A DNA stretch of 13,979 nucleotides from NCBI GenBank assembly GCA_020024055.1, contig JAHHUI010000031.1, forward strand, positions 1 through 13,979, read 5' to 3'. The notes beneath the pieces are model-generated. The model did not search any database, was not told the DNA's origin, and saw nothing but the letters and a program-made list of their open reading frames with translations. The translations under genes and the position numbers were made by a program. Shown here piece after piece: positions 1 to 7,560 of this stretch. Within the stretch, counting starts at the first letter, position 1; each line of letters begins with the position of its first letter. The DNA is from Spirochaetaceae bacterium (GTDB taxonomy: Bacteria > Spirochaetota > Spirochaetia > WRBN01).

Positions 1-302
1 ATTTTAAAGAATATGTGAATAAGATAAGAAAAAAAGAATTTAAGGATCTTGTCGAAAGATTTCAGCTTAACGAGTCAAAGGCATATAATTTTATGAAAAA
101 TGCTTTTGAAAATGGCAATATGGATTTTAAAGGGGAAGAGCTTCGTGAAATTTTACCCGACAACTGTCGGTCATTTTTTGGCGGTGCCGACGACAATAGT
201 CAAGATATAAAAAATCAGGTGGCCGGCGACTTGCTGGATTTTTTTGAAAAATTTTATTCTATTTCCAGCCGCAGCTTTAATCTTGATGAAGAAATCACTT
301 AA
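1..302 (+). CDS. hsdR: Type I restriction enzyme R (motor/nuclease) subunit, C-terminal fragment
   Basis: The reading frame is open to the left edge, so the gene starts outside the window and only about the last 100 codons are seen. A GTG at 15 is in frame but is almost certainly an internal Val. The fragment reads like the extreme C-terminus of HsdR: a charged helix (EYVNKIRKKEFKDLVERF), then a helix ending in NAFENG, the spacer GEELREILP, an FFGG turn, and a final helix with LLDFFEKFYSI. HsdR proteins typically end with the pattern NAFRDG / DIDKLMPP / RFGGG / FFEKYFGI. In the type I complex HsdR carries the ATP-driven translocase and nuclease; this terminal helical domain is known to contact the methylase core. 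The stretch is about 34% G+C against roughly 50% in the neighbouring genes, which suggests horizontal acquisition. No hsdM or hsdS is visible; they would lie to the left. The family call is recognition from memory, not a search. Confidence 0.75.
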   Translation, partial: FKEYVNKIRKKEFKDLVERFQLNESKAYNFMKNAFENGNMDFKGEELREILPDNCRSFFGGADDNSQDIKNQVAGDLLDFFEKFYSISSRSFNLDEEIT

Positions 303-462
303 TCGTTTTCCATAAATTCTCGTGCTCGTTTAAGGGCATTGTTTATTCTATTTACACGGATAAGGCGCCGGCACAGGTCAGCTGCGTGATAACTGAAAGC
401 TTTTGGATAAATACGATTTTCTGTGGACATGAATTGCGGCTGTTGAATGAAATTTTGGCCTG

Positions 463-491
463 AAAAAAAGCCCCGGAATCCCGGGGCTTTT
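463..491 (-). terminator. Rho-independent terminator of the fruK-fruA operon
   Basis: There is a perfect 11-bp stem, AAAAGCCCCGG (466-476) pairing with CCGGGGCTTTT (481-491), around a 4-nt loop. Read on the minus strand it is followed by seven T (complement of 463-469). It begins three bases after the fruA stop codon, so it is well placed to end that transcript. On the plus strand the same stem has only four T after it, so it could act as a weaker terminator for hsdR read-through. Confidence 0.88.
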
Positions 492-494
492 GTA

Positions 495-2351
495 TTATAA
501 ATCTTTCTTGAATAATCCAATCAAGGTACCTGCCACGGTGCTTCCCGCCAAAACTGAAACCAGATATCCGGGCCAATTTTTAATCAAGGGCAAAATAAAA
601 ATGCCGCCATGGGGCGCAGGCAATTGGCACCCAAATGCCATAGACAAGCCACCGGCAACGGCTGCTCCTATGATACATGCGGGCAGGATGCGCAAGGGGT
701 CTGCCGCCGCGAATGGAATGGCGCCTTCGGTGATGAAGCTGGCGCCCATAATATAATTCACAGCGCCTGATTTGCGTTCTGGCTCTGTAAATTTTTTCTT
801 GAAAAATGTCGTGGCTAAAGCAATTCCCAAAGGAGGCACCATGCCGCCGGCCATAATGGCTGCATGCGGGGCCAAGTTGCCGGCCTGAATTGCCGCGATG
901 CCAAATGTATAGGCCACTTTATTCACGGGGCCGCCCATGTCCACGGCCATCATCGCAGCCAGGATAATGCCCATCACGATCAGATTGCCTCCCGAAAGGC
1001 TGTTTAAATGCCCGGTCAGCCAATTATTCAAGGCCACCACCCAGTCTAAAATCCCCGCCATGATAGAGCCGGTGATGAGCAGGCCCAAAACAGGGAAAAT
1101 CAAAATGGGTTTTACACCTTCTAAAACTTCAGGCAATTTAGATGTTATCTTTTTCAGGAAAACAGCGACATAGCCACCCAGGAACCCTGCAATCAGGCCG
1201 CCCAAAAAACCTGCGCCGCTGTTATTGGCCATCAGGCCGCCAACCATAGCAGGCATGAAGCCGGGGCGATCGCCGATACTCATGCCGATGAAACCAGCCA
1301 AAACAGGCACCAGCAGGGCAAAGGCACCGCTTCCGCCGCCCAGGTCCATCAGTAATTTTGCAAAAGGATTGAATGAGGGATCATCGGGATTGGCCGAGTT
1401 GATGCCAAACATAAATGAAACAGCGATGAGAATACCGCCGGCGATGACGAAAGGCAGCATATTGGACACACCACTCATCAAGTGACGATAGAATGAACCT
1501 TTCACCTGGACAGATTCAGTGTTTTCGCTGCCTCCGCTGTGATGATACACTTTGGCGTCGCCGCTGACAGCCTGTTTCAGCAAAGCCTCGGGGTTTTTAA
1601 TGGCTGAAGAGACAGGCGCTTGAATCAGTTTTTTGCCTTCAAAGCGCTTCATTTCCACGTTTTTGTCTGCTGCCACGATAATAGTCTGCGCAGCCTCGAT
1701 ATCTTTCTTGGTCAATGCATTTTTAATCCCTGTACTGCCATTGGTTTCCACCTTGATATTGATGCCCATTTCGGCGGCTTTGCTGTTCAGGCTGTCGGCG
1801 GCCATGTATGTATGGGCAATACCTGTGGGACAAGCGGTCACGGCCAGCACCTGGGCGCTGCCTTCGGCCACTGTTTTGTTTTCTTTTTCTAAATAGGCAT
1901 CTTCGTATTGACTGATAGCTTTCAGCACATCTTCAGCATTTTTGGCGCGCAGCAGGGCCATTTTCAATTCTGCGTTCATCAGCATAGTGGTGAGTCTGGA
2001 AAGGACATCTAAATGAAAATTCGAGGCGTCTTCTGTGACAGCGATCATAAAGAACAGACGTGAAGGTTTTCCGTCAATAGCCTGATAATCTATTCCGCTT
2101 GTGCTCAGGCCAAAGGCCAGGGCTGGCTCTTTCACGGCAGAAGTTTTTGCATGCGGCACGGCCAGGCCATTTTCCGATCCTGTAGAAACCTGTTTTTCTC
2201 TGGCCCAGATCGCTTCTTTGAGTTTTTCGCGGTCATTCAATTTGCCTGCTTTATCCAGCATGCCAACTAATTCATCGATAACACCGTCTTTGTCTTTTGC
2301 GTCCAATCCTACTTTGATGGTAGATGCTGTGAGCAATTCAGTGATTTTCAT
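495..2351 (-). CDS. fruA: PTS fructose transporter subunit IIABC
   Basis: This 618-residue membrane permease takes up fructose and phosphorylates it, normally to fructose 1-phosphate, using phosphate passed from PEP through EI and HPr. Domains in order: IIA at about 1-150, with the phosphorylatable His67 in GLAVPHAKT; IIB at about 165-265, with the phosphocysteine Cys174 in VTACPTGIAHTYMAA, the fructose-IIB signature; and IIC from about 285 to the end, with several hydrophobic segments and the conserved TEGAIPFAAADP motif near 541-552. Fusion of all three domains in one chain is usual in Firmicutes and spirochaetes. The ATG start has a strong Shine-Dalgarno (GAGGAG, 8 nt upstream). The gene lies 21 bp behind fruK and ends at the terminator, so it is the last gene of its operon. 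No HPr-like domain is attached. Mannose or another hexose specificity cannot be excluded, but the neighbouring fruK strongly favours fructose. Confidence 0.95.
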   Translation of the reverse strand: MKITELLTASTIKVGLDAKDKDGVIDELVGMLDKAGKLNDREKLKEAIWAREKQVSTGSENGLAVPHAKTSAVKEPALAFGLSTSGIDYQAIDGKPSRLFFMIAVTEDASNFHLDVLSRLTTMLMNAELKMALLRAKNAEDVLKAISQYEDAYLEKENKTVAEGSAQVLAVTACPTGIAHTYMAADSLNSKAAEMGINIKVETNGSTGIKNALTKKDIEAAQTIIVAADKNVEMKRFEGKKLIQAPVSSAIKNPEALLKQAVSGDAKVYHHSGGSENTESVQVKGSFYRHLMSGVSNMLPFVIAGGILIAVSFMFGINSANPDDPSFNPFAKLLMDLGGGSGAFALLVPVLAGFIGMSIGDRPGFMPAMVGGLMANNSGAGFLGGLIAGFLGGYVAVFLKKITSKLPEVLEGVKPILIFPVLGLLITGSIMAGILDWVVALNNWLTGHLNSLSGGNLIVMGIILAAMMAVDMGGPVNKVAYTFGIAAIQAGNLAPHAAIMAGGMVPPLGIALATTFFKKKFTEPERKSGAVNYIMGASFITEGAIPFAAADPLRILPACIIGAAVAGGLSMAFGCQLPAPHGGIFILPLIKNWPGYLVSVLAGSTVAGTLIGLFKKDL

Positions 2352-2372
2352 AGTAGACTCTCCTCATTTTAA

Positions 2373-3293
2373 TTACAGATTTGTTATTTTTACTTTTTTT
2401 CTCACTGATTCAATCATTTCTTTTTCTGCCAAATGGCCGCTGAAGGCTGTTGCCGTGCCGCATGCGGCCGCCAGGCCTAAAGCATCAGAAGAGGATACAT
2501 TTTTTTCCATATGCGCGGCAATAAAGCCCGCCACCAGTGAATCTCCTGCGCCGATGGTGTTTTGCACTTCACCTTTAGGTGTTTGGGCGTGAAATGCTCC
2601 TTCTTTATTCACCAGGATAGCCCCTGCCTCACCCAGGGAAACAATCACATTTTGAATGCCTTTTTCAAAGAGAGCACGCGCAAAGCCCAGATTTGTCTGA
2701 ATATCCTGCGATTCTTTTTGCCCAACCAATTCTGCCAATTCATGATGATTGGGCTTTATTGCAAAAGGTTTTTTATCAATAATCTGCTCCAGGGCGCTGC
2801 CGCTGGTGTCCACAAAAACATCAATACCCTTGGGCTGCAAAAGGGAGAGAATCTGTGCATAGGCATCGGCGGCCAGGCCGCCGGGCAGGCTTCCCGAAAG
2901 CACCAGAAAATCACCCTTTTTCAGGGCTGCCATTTTATCCAGCAGAGTGTGCCAGGCCTGCTGTGGAATCTTGGGTGCTGTGCCTGGGATTTCACATTCT
3001 CCCTCTTGCCAGTGCAGCTTGGCATTAATGCGGCTGGATTCTTCAATGGAAATGAAATTATTTTCAATATTTGATGATTGCAGAAAATCATGCAGATAAG
3101 AACCGGTGAACCCGCCAAAAAAGCCCGTGGCCAAGGAATGATGCCCCAGATTTTTTAAAATGATACTGACATTAATCCCTTTTCCGCCGGCTGTGCACAG
3201 TGTTTTTAAAGGCGACATTTTCCCTGCCTGTGGGGGTGATGGCAGCCATATGTGATAATCTATGGCAGGATTCAAAGTCACGGTGTAAATCAA
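2373..3293 (-). CDS. fruK: 1-phosphofructokinase (PfkB family)
   Basis: This 306-residue cytoplasmic kinase phosphorylates fructose 1-phosphate to fructose 1,6-bisphosphate and so links FruA-mediated uptake to glycolysis. PfkB-family marks are visible. The N-terminus MIYTVTLNPAID is typical of FruK/LacC, GGKGINVS at 36-43 is the first substrate-binding signature, and NTIGAGDSLVAGF near 245-257 holds the anion hole and the catalytic base Asp251. Length is normal for the family. Translation starts at TTG (3293-3291): a GAGG Shine-Dalgarno sits 8 nt upstream and the conserved N-terminus begins exactly there. It lies 18 bp behind the PLP-enzyme gene and 21 bp ahead of fruA, so the three are probably co-transcribed. 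LacC (tagatose-6-phosphate kinase) is a close relative, but the neighbouring fruA makes FruK the better call. Confidence 0.93.
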   Translation of the reverse strand: MIYTVTLNPAIDYHIWLPSPPQAGKMSPLKTLCTAGGKGINVSIILKNLGHHSLATGFFGGFTGSYLHDFLQSSNIENNFISIEESSRINAKLHWQEGECEIPGTAPKIPQQAWHTLLDKMAALKKGDFLVLSGSLPGGLAADAYAQILSLLQPKGIDVFVDTSGSALEQIIDKKPFAIKPNHHELAELVGQKESQDIQTNLGFARALFEKGIQNVIVSLGEAGAILVNKEGAFHAQTPKGEVQNTIGAGDSLVAGFIAAHMEKNVSSSDALGLAAACGTATAFSGHLAEKEMIESVRKKVKITNL

Positions 3294-3311
3294 TACAAAT
3301 ACCTCACTTAT

Positions 3312-4523
3312 TTAGTCTTTTTCCACAAATTCCAATGCTTGGCTGAGATCTTGAATCAGCATATCCAAGGGTTCCAGGCCGATGGAAACGCGCACCAGGT
3401 GTTTATTTGGTGAGGCTGACTGATCACAGGGGCATTGCTTATTCTGTTTGCACAGATAGGGTGCAATCACCATGCTTTCAAAGCCGCCCCAGCTCAGGCC
3501 CCGATGGAAATATTTAAGCCTGTCAATAAATCCTTTGACATACAGGCATTTTTTTGTATCTAAAACAAAGCTAAAAACACCCGCATAGCCTGTCAACTGT
3601 TTGCCGAAAAAAGCTTCTTCGGCGTTGTTGAGCGCAGGGTGATGCACACAGCGTACTTTGGAGTGTTCATGCAGAAACTGTGCAATCTGCAAGGCGTTTT
3701 TTTCATGTTCTTTCAGACGCACGGGCAAAGTGCGCAGCCCGCGCAGGGCCAAATAGGCCACAAAAGGAGACAGCACGGCCCCTTGCAGCATATATCCTGT
3801 GGAAAATATTTTGCGCATCATTTCGGCCGAACAGACCAGAGCCCCGGCTAGAAAGTCGCTGTGTCCGCTGACATATTTTGTCAATGAATGTGCGACAATA
3901 TCTACGCCCATCAGCAGCGGTTTCTGAAATAAAGGTGTGGCCCAGGTATTGTCCATCATGGTTAAAATGCCATGCTCTCTGGCCAGTGCAGTGATAGCTG
4001 TGATGTCCACCTGGGTGAACAAAGTGGAAGCGGGGCTTTCAAAATAGATGAGCTTGGTATTCGAACGAATGGCCTCACGAATGGCATCAATGGTGAAGTT
4101 TTCGCGCAGATAGGTCAGTGAGATTTGATGGCTGGCTGCATGCTCTAAATATTCAATGGTGCGGTCATAAATATTGTTCACTGCAATGACATGATCACCT
4201 GCGTTTAAAATAGCAAACAGCGCTGCGGTGATGGCGCCCATGCCCGAGGCGAAACAGCGAGCTTTTTCTCCGCGTTCCAGCTGGGCCAGTTTTTTTTCCA
4301 AAGCCGCCACAGTGGGATTATTTCCCCGAGAATACACCACATTGTCGCATTCATTGCGCAATGCCTGGCTGAAGGATTCATGCGAGTCAAAAGAAAAAAA
4401 GCTGGACATCACGATCGGTGGATTCACCGAGCCGCCATAATGGGTGCCTGAGTCAATAGAGTTCAGGCAAATGCCTGCGTCGTATTCCCATTCTTTTTTT
4501 ATTTTCGCGGATATTTGATCCAT
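3312..4523 (-). CDS. Cys/Met metabolism PLP-dependent enzyme, cystathionine beta-lyase-like
   Basis: This 403-residue member of the Cys/Met metabolism PLP family (cystathionine beta-lyase, gamma-synthase, methionine gamma-lyase) makes or breaks C-S bonds in sulfur amino acids. Visible landmarks are Y64SR with NNPT (cofactor phosphate contact), SGMGAI near 93-98 (phosphate cup), Asp191 in MMDNTWA (pairs with the pyridine nitrogen) and Lys216 in SLTKYVSGHSD (Schiff base). RGLRTLPVRL and especially SWGGFES near 344-350 resemble E. coli MetC, which has SWGGYES there, rather than gamma-synthases, so a beta-lyase role is favoured. Substrate cannot be fixed from sequence. An unusual Cys-rich stretch (C358, C364, C366) sits where relatives carry an unremarkable loop. 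It is the first gene of the minus-strand unit with fruK and fruA. No good Shine-Dalgarno precedes the ATG. Confidence 0.88.
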   Translation of the reverse strand: MDQISAKIKKEWEYDAGICLNSIDSGTHYGGSVNPPIVMSSFFSFDSHESFSQALRNECDNVVYSRGNNPTVAALEKKLAQLERGEKARCFASGMGAITAALFAILNAGDHVIAVNNIYDRTIEYLEHAASHQISLTYLRENFTIDAIREAIRSNTKLIYFESPASTLFTQVDITAITALAREHGILTMMDNTWATPLFQKPLLMGVDIVAHSLTKYVSGHSDFLAGALVCSAEMMRKIFSTGYMLQGAVLSPFVAYLALRGLRTLPVRLKEHEKNALQIAQFLHEHSKVRCVHHPALNNAEEAFFGKQLTGYAGVFSFVLDTKKCLYVKGFIDRLKYFHRGLSWGGFESMVIAPYLCKQNKQCPCDQSASPNKHLVRVSIGLEPLDMLIQDLSQALEFVEKD

Positions 4524-4669
4524 GGTTGTTATACTCTTTTCATGGTGAAGAATTAACTGTAAAAGTCTTGAAAAAAACTACAAAGTGGTTAATACTATCA
4601 TTGGTGTAAAAATAAGATCAAGAATAGAGACTTATTTTTAAGAAATTTGAATATTCTGCGAGGCAGCGG
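4524..4669. promoter_or_regulatory. Divergent promoter region between the PLP-enzyme/fru operon and the Ldh2 gene
   Basis: This AT-rich 146-bp gap separates genes transcribed away from each other, so it should hold both promoters. For the plus strand, TTGAAA (4568-4573) and AATACT (4591-4596) are spaced 17 bp apart, a moderate sigma-70-like pair. For the minus strand, a TATAAC box (complement of 4528-4533) lies only 4 nt before the ATG. Its -35 match (complement of 4551-4556) is weak; if used, the mRNA would be nearly leaderless. Another weak minus-strand pair, TTGTAG with TACAGT, lies further upstream. The boxes are by-eye matches and none is certain. Confidence 0.4.
4607..4640. repeat. Perfect 10-bp inverted repeat upstream of the Ldh2 gene (possible operator or 5'UTR hairpin)
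   Basis: TAAAAATAAG (4607-4616) and its exact reverse complement CTTATTTTTA (4631-4640) flank a 14-nt spacer. The repeat lies after the candidate plus-strand -10 box and 30 bp before the Ldh2 start codon. It could be a repressor operator or a leader hairpin for that gene, or a site upstream of the divergent fru operon. The repeat is directly visible; its function is inference, and its low base complexity raises the odds of chance. Confidence 0.5.
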
Positions 4670-5755
4670 ATGCAGGATTTACCTGTTGTAGAAAGGCAGC
4701 ATCTGACGGATTTCTGTCAGCAAGTGTTGCAAAAATTTGATATTAGCCGCGATTCTGCACGAAGTACGGCAGAGGTGCTGGTATCTGCCGATGCACGCGG
4801 GGTGCCAAGCCATGGCGTCTCGCATTTAAGCCGACATATTGCTGATATTCAAGCTTCATTGACGCATGCAAATGCGCAAATGGAATGTTTGTCTGATTTG
4901 CCTGCTGTTGCGCTGTATGATGCGCATTTTGGCCTTGGTGCGGCCAGTTCGCAATTTGCCATGCAAAAAGCGATGGACAAAGCCCGCCAATGCGGCGTGG
5001 GTGTCATTTCTGTGAAAAACAGCTGTCATCACGGCATCAGTGCTTATTATGCGATGATGGCGATGCAAAATAATATGATAGGCCTGGCTTTGACAAACAC
5101 CGCGGCCTTGGGTGTGCCGACATTTGGCCTTGAAGCCAGATTTGGAACAAATCCCATTGCTTTTGCTGCGCCTTCTTCTACAGAGATTCCATTTGTTTTG
5201 GATATGTCCACCACAGTGGTGACGCGCGGAGCGATCGAGATTTGCCATAAAACTTCCCAGCCTATTCTGGAAGGCTGGGCTGTGGACAAGGATGGCAATT
5301 CTCCCCAGTCGCCGCTGGAATTTCTGAATGATCTGCTCAATCTTGAAGGAGGATTGTTGCCCCTGGGGGGAGAGGGCGTCTCGCATGGTGGGCATAAGGG
5401 ATATGGCCTGGCGGTCATGGTGGATATTCTGTGCGCCGTGCTTTCGGGGGGAAAATTTGGAATCCAAGTGCGCGACACAAAAGAAACGGCTGCCAGCGTG
5501 AGCCATTTTTTCCTGGCGTTGAATATTGAAGCTTTTCGCCCTGTGAATGAATTTTGCCGTGATATGGATTTGTTATTATCCACATTGAAGAAAACCAAAC
5601 CCCAAAAAGGCGTGGAAAAAGTGATCTATGCCGGACTGCAGGCCTATGAATTAGAACAGCAGGCAAATAAAAATGGCGTGCCTGTTTTGCCTCAAGTCTT
5701 GAATGAATTGCTGCAAATTGGTAAAAATTTAAATATCACACTAAATTATTCATAA
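4670..5755 (+). CDS. Ldh2 family oxidoreductase (malate/L-lactate/sulfolactate dehydrogenase type)
   Basis: This 361-residue protein belongs to the NAD(P)-dependent 2-hydroxyacid dehydrogenase family that includes YlbC/AllD-type and L-sulfolactate/malate dehydrogenases. These interconvert a 2-hydroxy acid and its 2-oxo acid and are unrelated to classical lactate/malate dehydrogenases. Family motifs are present in order: DARGVPSHGVSHL with the likely catalytic His48; VKNSCHHGISAYY near 115-127; FGTNPIAFAAPS near 158-169; LDMSTTVVTRGAIE near 177-190; and SHGGHKGYGLAVMVDIL near 238-254. Length is usual. The ATG has a weak GAGG about 7 nt upstream. The exact substrate (malate, lactate, ureidoglycolate, sulfolactate) cannot be told from sequence. 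It runs divergently from the PLP-enzyme/fru operon and is followed after 59 bp by the lipoprotein gene on the same strand. Confidence 0.92.
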   Translation: MQDLPVVERQHLTDFCQQVLQKFDISRDSARSTAEVLVSADARGVPSHGVSHLSRHIADIQASLTHANAQMECLSDLPAVALYDAHFGLGAASSQFAMQKAMDKARQCGVGVISVKNSCHHGISAYYAMMAMQNNMIGLALTNTAALGVPTFGLEARFGTNPIAFAAPSSTEIPFVLDMSTTVVTRGAIEICHKTSQPILEGWAVDKDGNSPQSPLEFLNDLLNLEGGLLPLGGEGVSHGGHKGYGLAVMVDILCAVLSGGKFGIQVRDTKETAASVSHFFLALNIEAFRPVNEFCRDMDLLLSTLKKTKPQKGVEKVIYAGLQAYELEQQANKNGVPVLPQVLNELLQIGKNLNITLNYS

Positions 5756-5814
5756 GATTTTCTTGGCGCATATGATTATATTTGCGTGAATTTAGTACAT
5801 CGGGAGTGTTAAAA

Positions 5815-6237
5815 ATGAAGAATATAACAAAAGCTTTCTCTATTTTTAGCATCATAATATTCTTATTATTTTCCTGTAAAACAGCTCCCTCAACTGCGGA
5901 GCTGAACGGGGTGCTGCGCGGCAATGTGCGCTATTTAGAACGTATTGCTTTGCCCGGCGATTTTTGGCTGGAAGTTCAGCTGGTGGAAATGAAGCCTGAC
6001 GGCAGTGCCGGTTCTATTTTGGCCCGGGCCATGACAGAAAAGCCCACACGTGTGATCCCTGTTCCTTTTATGATGCGATACAGCCCCAAGGCCGTGACCC
6101 CCGGCTCAAAGAAATATGGCCTGATTGCCAGTATTTATGTGGGTAAGCAATTATGGTTCATGAATGAGAAACCCTATCTTGTTTTCCAGGGCAAGGATGA
6201 TCAAATTGATATTATTGCGCAGCGTGTTGTGCAGTGA
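5815..6237 (+). CDS. YbaY-like lipoprotein (Lipo_YscW family)
   Basis: This 140-residue predicted lipoprotein begins with a basic N-terminus (MKNITK), then a hydrophobic stretch (about 8-19) and a lipobox LFSC with the lipidated cysteine at position 21. The bulky Phe at -2 resembles spirochaete lipoboxes more than the E. coli consensus. The mature part matches the YbaY / type III pilotin-like fold: GNVRYLERIALPGD opens the first strand, VPFMMRYSP sits mid-domain, and GLIASIYVGKQLWF precedes the C-terminal strands. Members are small beta-sandwich membrane-anchored proteins of largely unknown function. I chose ATG 5815 because GGGAG lies 8 nt upstream and a clean signal peptide follows; an upstream in-frame TTG at 5782 lacks such support. 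Its stop overlaps the mnmE start, so the two are probably translationally coupled. Confidence 0.82.
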   Translation: MKNITKAFSIFSIIIFLLFSCKTAPSTAELNGVLRGNVRYLERIALPGDFWLEVQLVEMKPDGSAGSILARAMTEKPTRVIPVPFMMRYSPKAVTPGSKKYGLIASIYVGKQLWFMNEKPYLVFQGKDDQIDIIAQRVVQ

Positions 6238-7556
6238 GCGCGCGCTATAGCCTGGGCGAGCCGATTGCCGCGCTGGCCACGCCGCATGGGCAGTCGGCTT
6301 TATGTATTTTAAGGCTTTCAGGAGAAGGTATCTGCGCATCTGCGCATCAGTTTTTTTCCGCCGCTTCGCGCTTGTCTCCCCAGGGCATGACATATGGATA
6401 TTTTCTGGATGAAGAAGGCCGAGCGATGGATGAGGTGATGGTGGCGTCTTTTCCTTGCCCGCGCAGCTATACAGGCGAGGATGTACTGGAAATCTATGCC
6501 CATGGCAATATGTATCTGGCCCGCAGTTTGCTCGATCGCCTGTTTCGTCTGGGCTATCGTGCTGCATTGCCGGGGGAATTTACCTATCGGGCGGTGCTTC
6601 TGGGTAAGATGGATATGATTAAGGCCGAAGCTGTGCATGAGCTCATCTGTGCGCACAGCAGCGCCGGCATGGATCATGCGCTTTCTCGTCTGCGGGGTGA
6701 TTTATCCCATCTTCTTCAGCCAATCTATCAGCGTCTGCTGGAAATTTCTTCTTTTTTACGTATGCATTTGGATTATCCCGAAGATGAAATTGAGGCTTTG
6801 CCATATTTTGATCTCTCTCTTGAGAAAGAGCGACTGGAAAATTTGCTGCATCATTCACGCAATTTAGAACGCTGGACTGATGGGGCCGTTGTGGTGATTG
6901 CCGGCAGCCCCAATGTGGGCAAAAGCTCGCTGTTCAATTTGCTTTTGCAGCAGGATCGTGCCCTGGTTTCTGATGTCGCAGGAACCACGCGTGATTATTT
7001 AGAGGCCGATATTCAGCTGGGTGGATTTCCCATTCGCCTGATCGATACGGCAGGGCTGCATGCCAGCGAGGATAAAATTGAGGCTTTGGGCATACAGAAA
7101 AGTGTAGATTTACTGCACAAAGCAGATTTAATCATTCATGTGACGGATATTCGTGGAGAGGGCAATTTGCCTGAATTGGCTGCGCATCAGGAAAAGGTGC
7201 TGCGCGTGATGAACAAGACTGATTTGGGTGATGCCCCGGCAGGGTATTTGGCCATTTCCGTGCTGCGTCATCAGGGCATTGAAGAGCTGAGGCAGCATAT
7301 ATTAGCTATGTTGGATTTCCAGGCTGTGGGCCAAGGCAATGAAGCATTGATGCTTGGTTCAGTTCGGCAAAAGAAATTATGCGCAGATGCCCTGGAGTAT
7401 TTGTGTGCTTTTATGGATATTCAAGAGCAAGGCGACCTGGATGCCATGGCATTTCATATGCAGCAGGCAGGCACTGCTTTGGCCGATCTGCTGGGCAAAA
7501 ACCTTCATGATGAAGTCAATGCGGCTATGTTTTCTGGGTTTTGCCTGGGCAAATGA
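6234..7556 (+). CDS. mnmE: tRNA uridine-5-carboxymethylaminomethyl modification GTPase MnmE
   Basis: This 440-residue GTPase acts with MnmG to modify the wobble uridine (C5) of certain tRNAs in the cytoplasm. The N-terminal tetrahydrofolate-binding domain is recognisable from IAALATPHGQSALCILRLSG, with SYTGEDVLEIYAHGN (78-92) and LPGEFTYRAVLLGKMD (112-127). An embedded G domain has G1 GSPNVGKS (224-231), a TTRD switch (251-254), G3 DTAG (271-274) and G4 NKTD (327-330). The C-terminus ends FCLGK, matching the family FC(I/L)GK tail whose cysteine (Cys437) is functionally important. The usual LLG-x-ITGE stretch before that tail is altered (LLGKNLHDEV), a mild divergence. The start is GTG at 6234, inside a GTGA overlap with the lipoprotein stop and without its own Shine-Dalgarno, consistent with translational coupling. 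Its end lies 4 bp from the convergent recD. Confidence 0.95.
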   Translation: MSARYSLGEPIAALATPHGQSALCILRLSGEGICASAHQFFSAASRLSPQGMTYGYFLDEEGRAMDEVMVASFPCPRSYTGEDVLEIYAHGNMYLARSLLDRLFRLGYRAALPGEFTYRAVLLGKMDMIKAEAVHELICAHSSAGMDHALSRLRGDLSHLLQPIYQRLLEISSFLRMHLDYPEDEIEALPYFDLSLEKERLENLLHHSRNLERWTDGAVVVIAGSPNVGKSSLFNLLLQQDRALVSDVAGTTRDYLEADIQLGGFPIRLIDTAGLHASEDKIEALGIQKSVDLLHKADLIIHVTDIRGEGNLPELAAHQEKVLRVMNKTDLGDAPAGYLAISVLRHQGIEELRQHILAMLDFQAVGQGNEALMLGSVRQKKLCADALEYLCAFMDIQEQGDLDAMAFHMQQAGTALADLLGKNLHDEVNAAMFSGFCLGK

Positions 7557-7560
7557 AATT

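Noticed and set aside
303..462. tRNA or small RNA in the gap after hsdR
   Set aside because: No cloverleaf arms, CCA end or clear promoter could be identified.
4856..5598. Long minus-strand open frames opposite the Ldh2 gene, and similar long frames opposite fruA, recD and the atp genes
   Set aside because: Their products have no recognisable motifs and skewed composition, while the opposite strand carries clear conserved proteins; they are shadows.
5767..5786. Imperfect hairpin after the Ldh2 gene (CGCA...TGCG) as a possible terminator
   Set aside because: The stem has a mismatch and a G-T pair, is AT-rich and is not followed by a T-run, so it is too weak to call.
5782..5814. TTG at 5782 as the lipoprotein start
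   Set aside because: It would place 11 extra residues before a clean signal peptide, and the Shine-Dalgarno fits the ATG at 5815.
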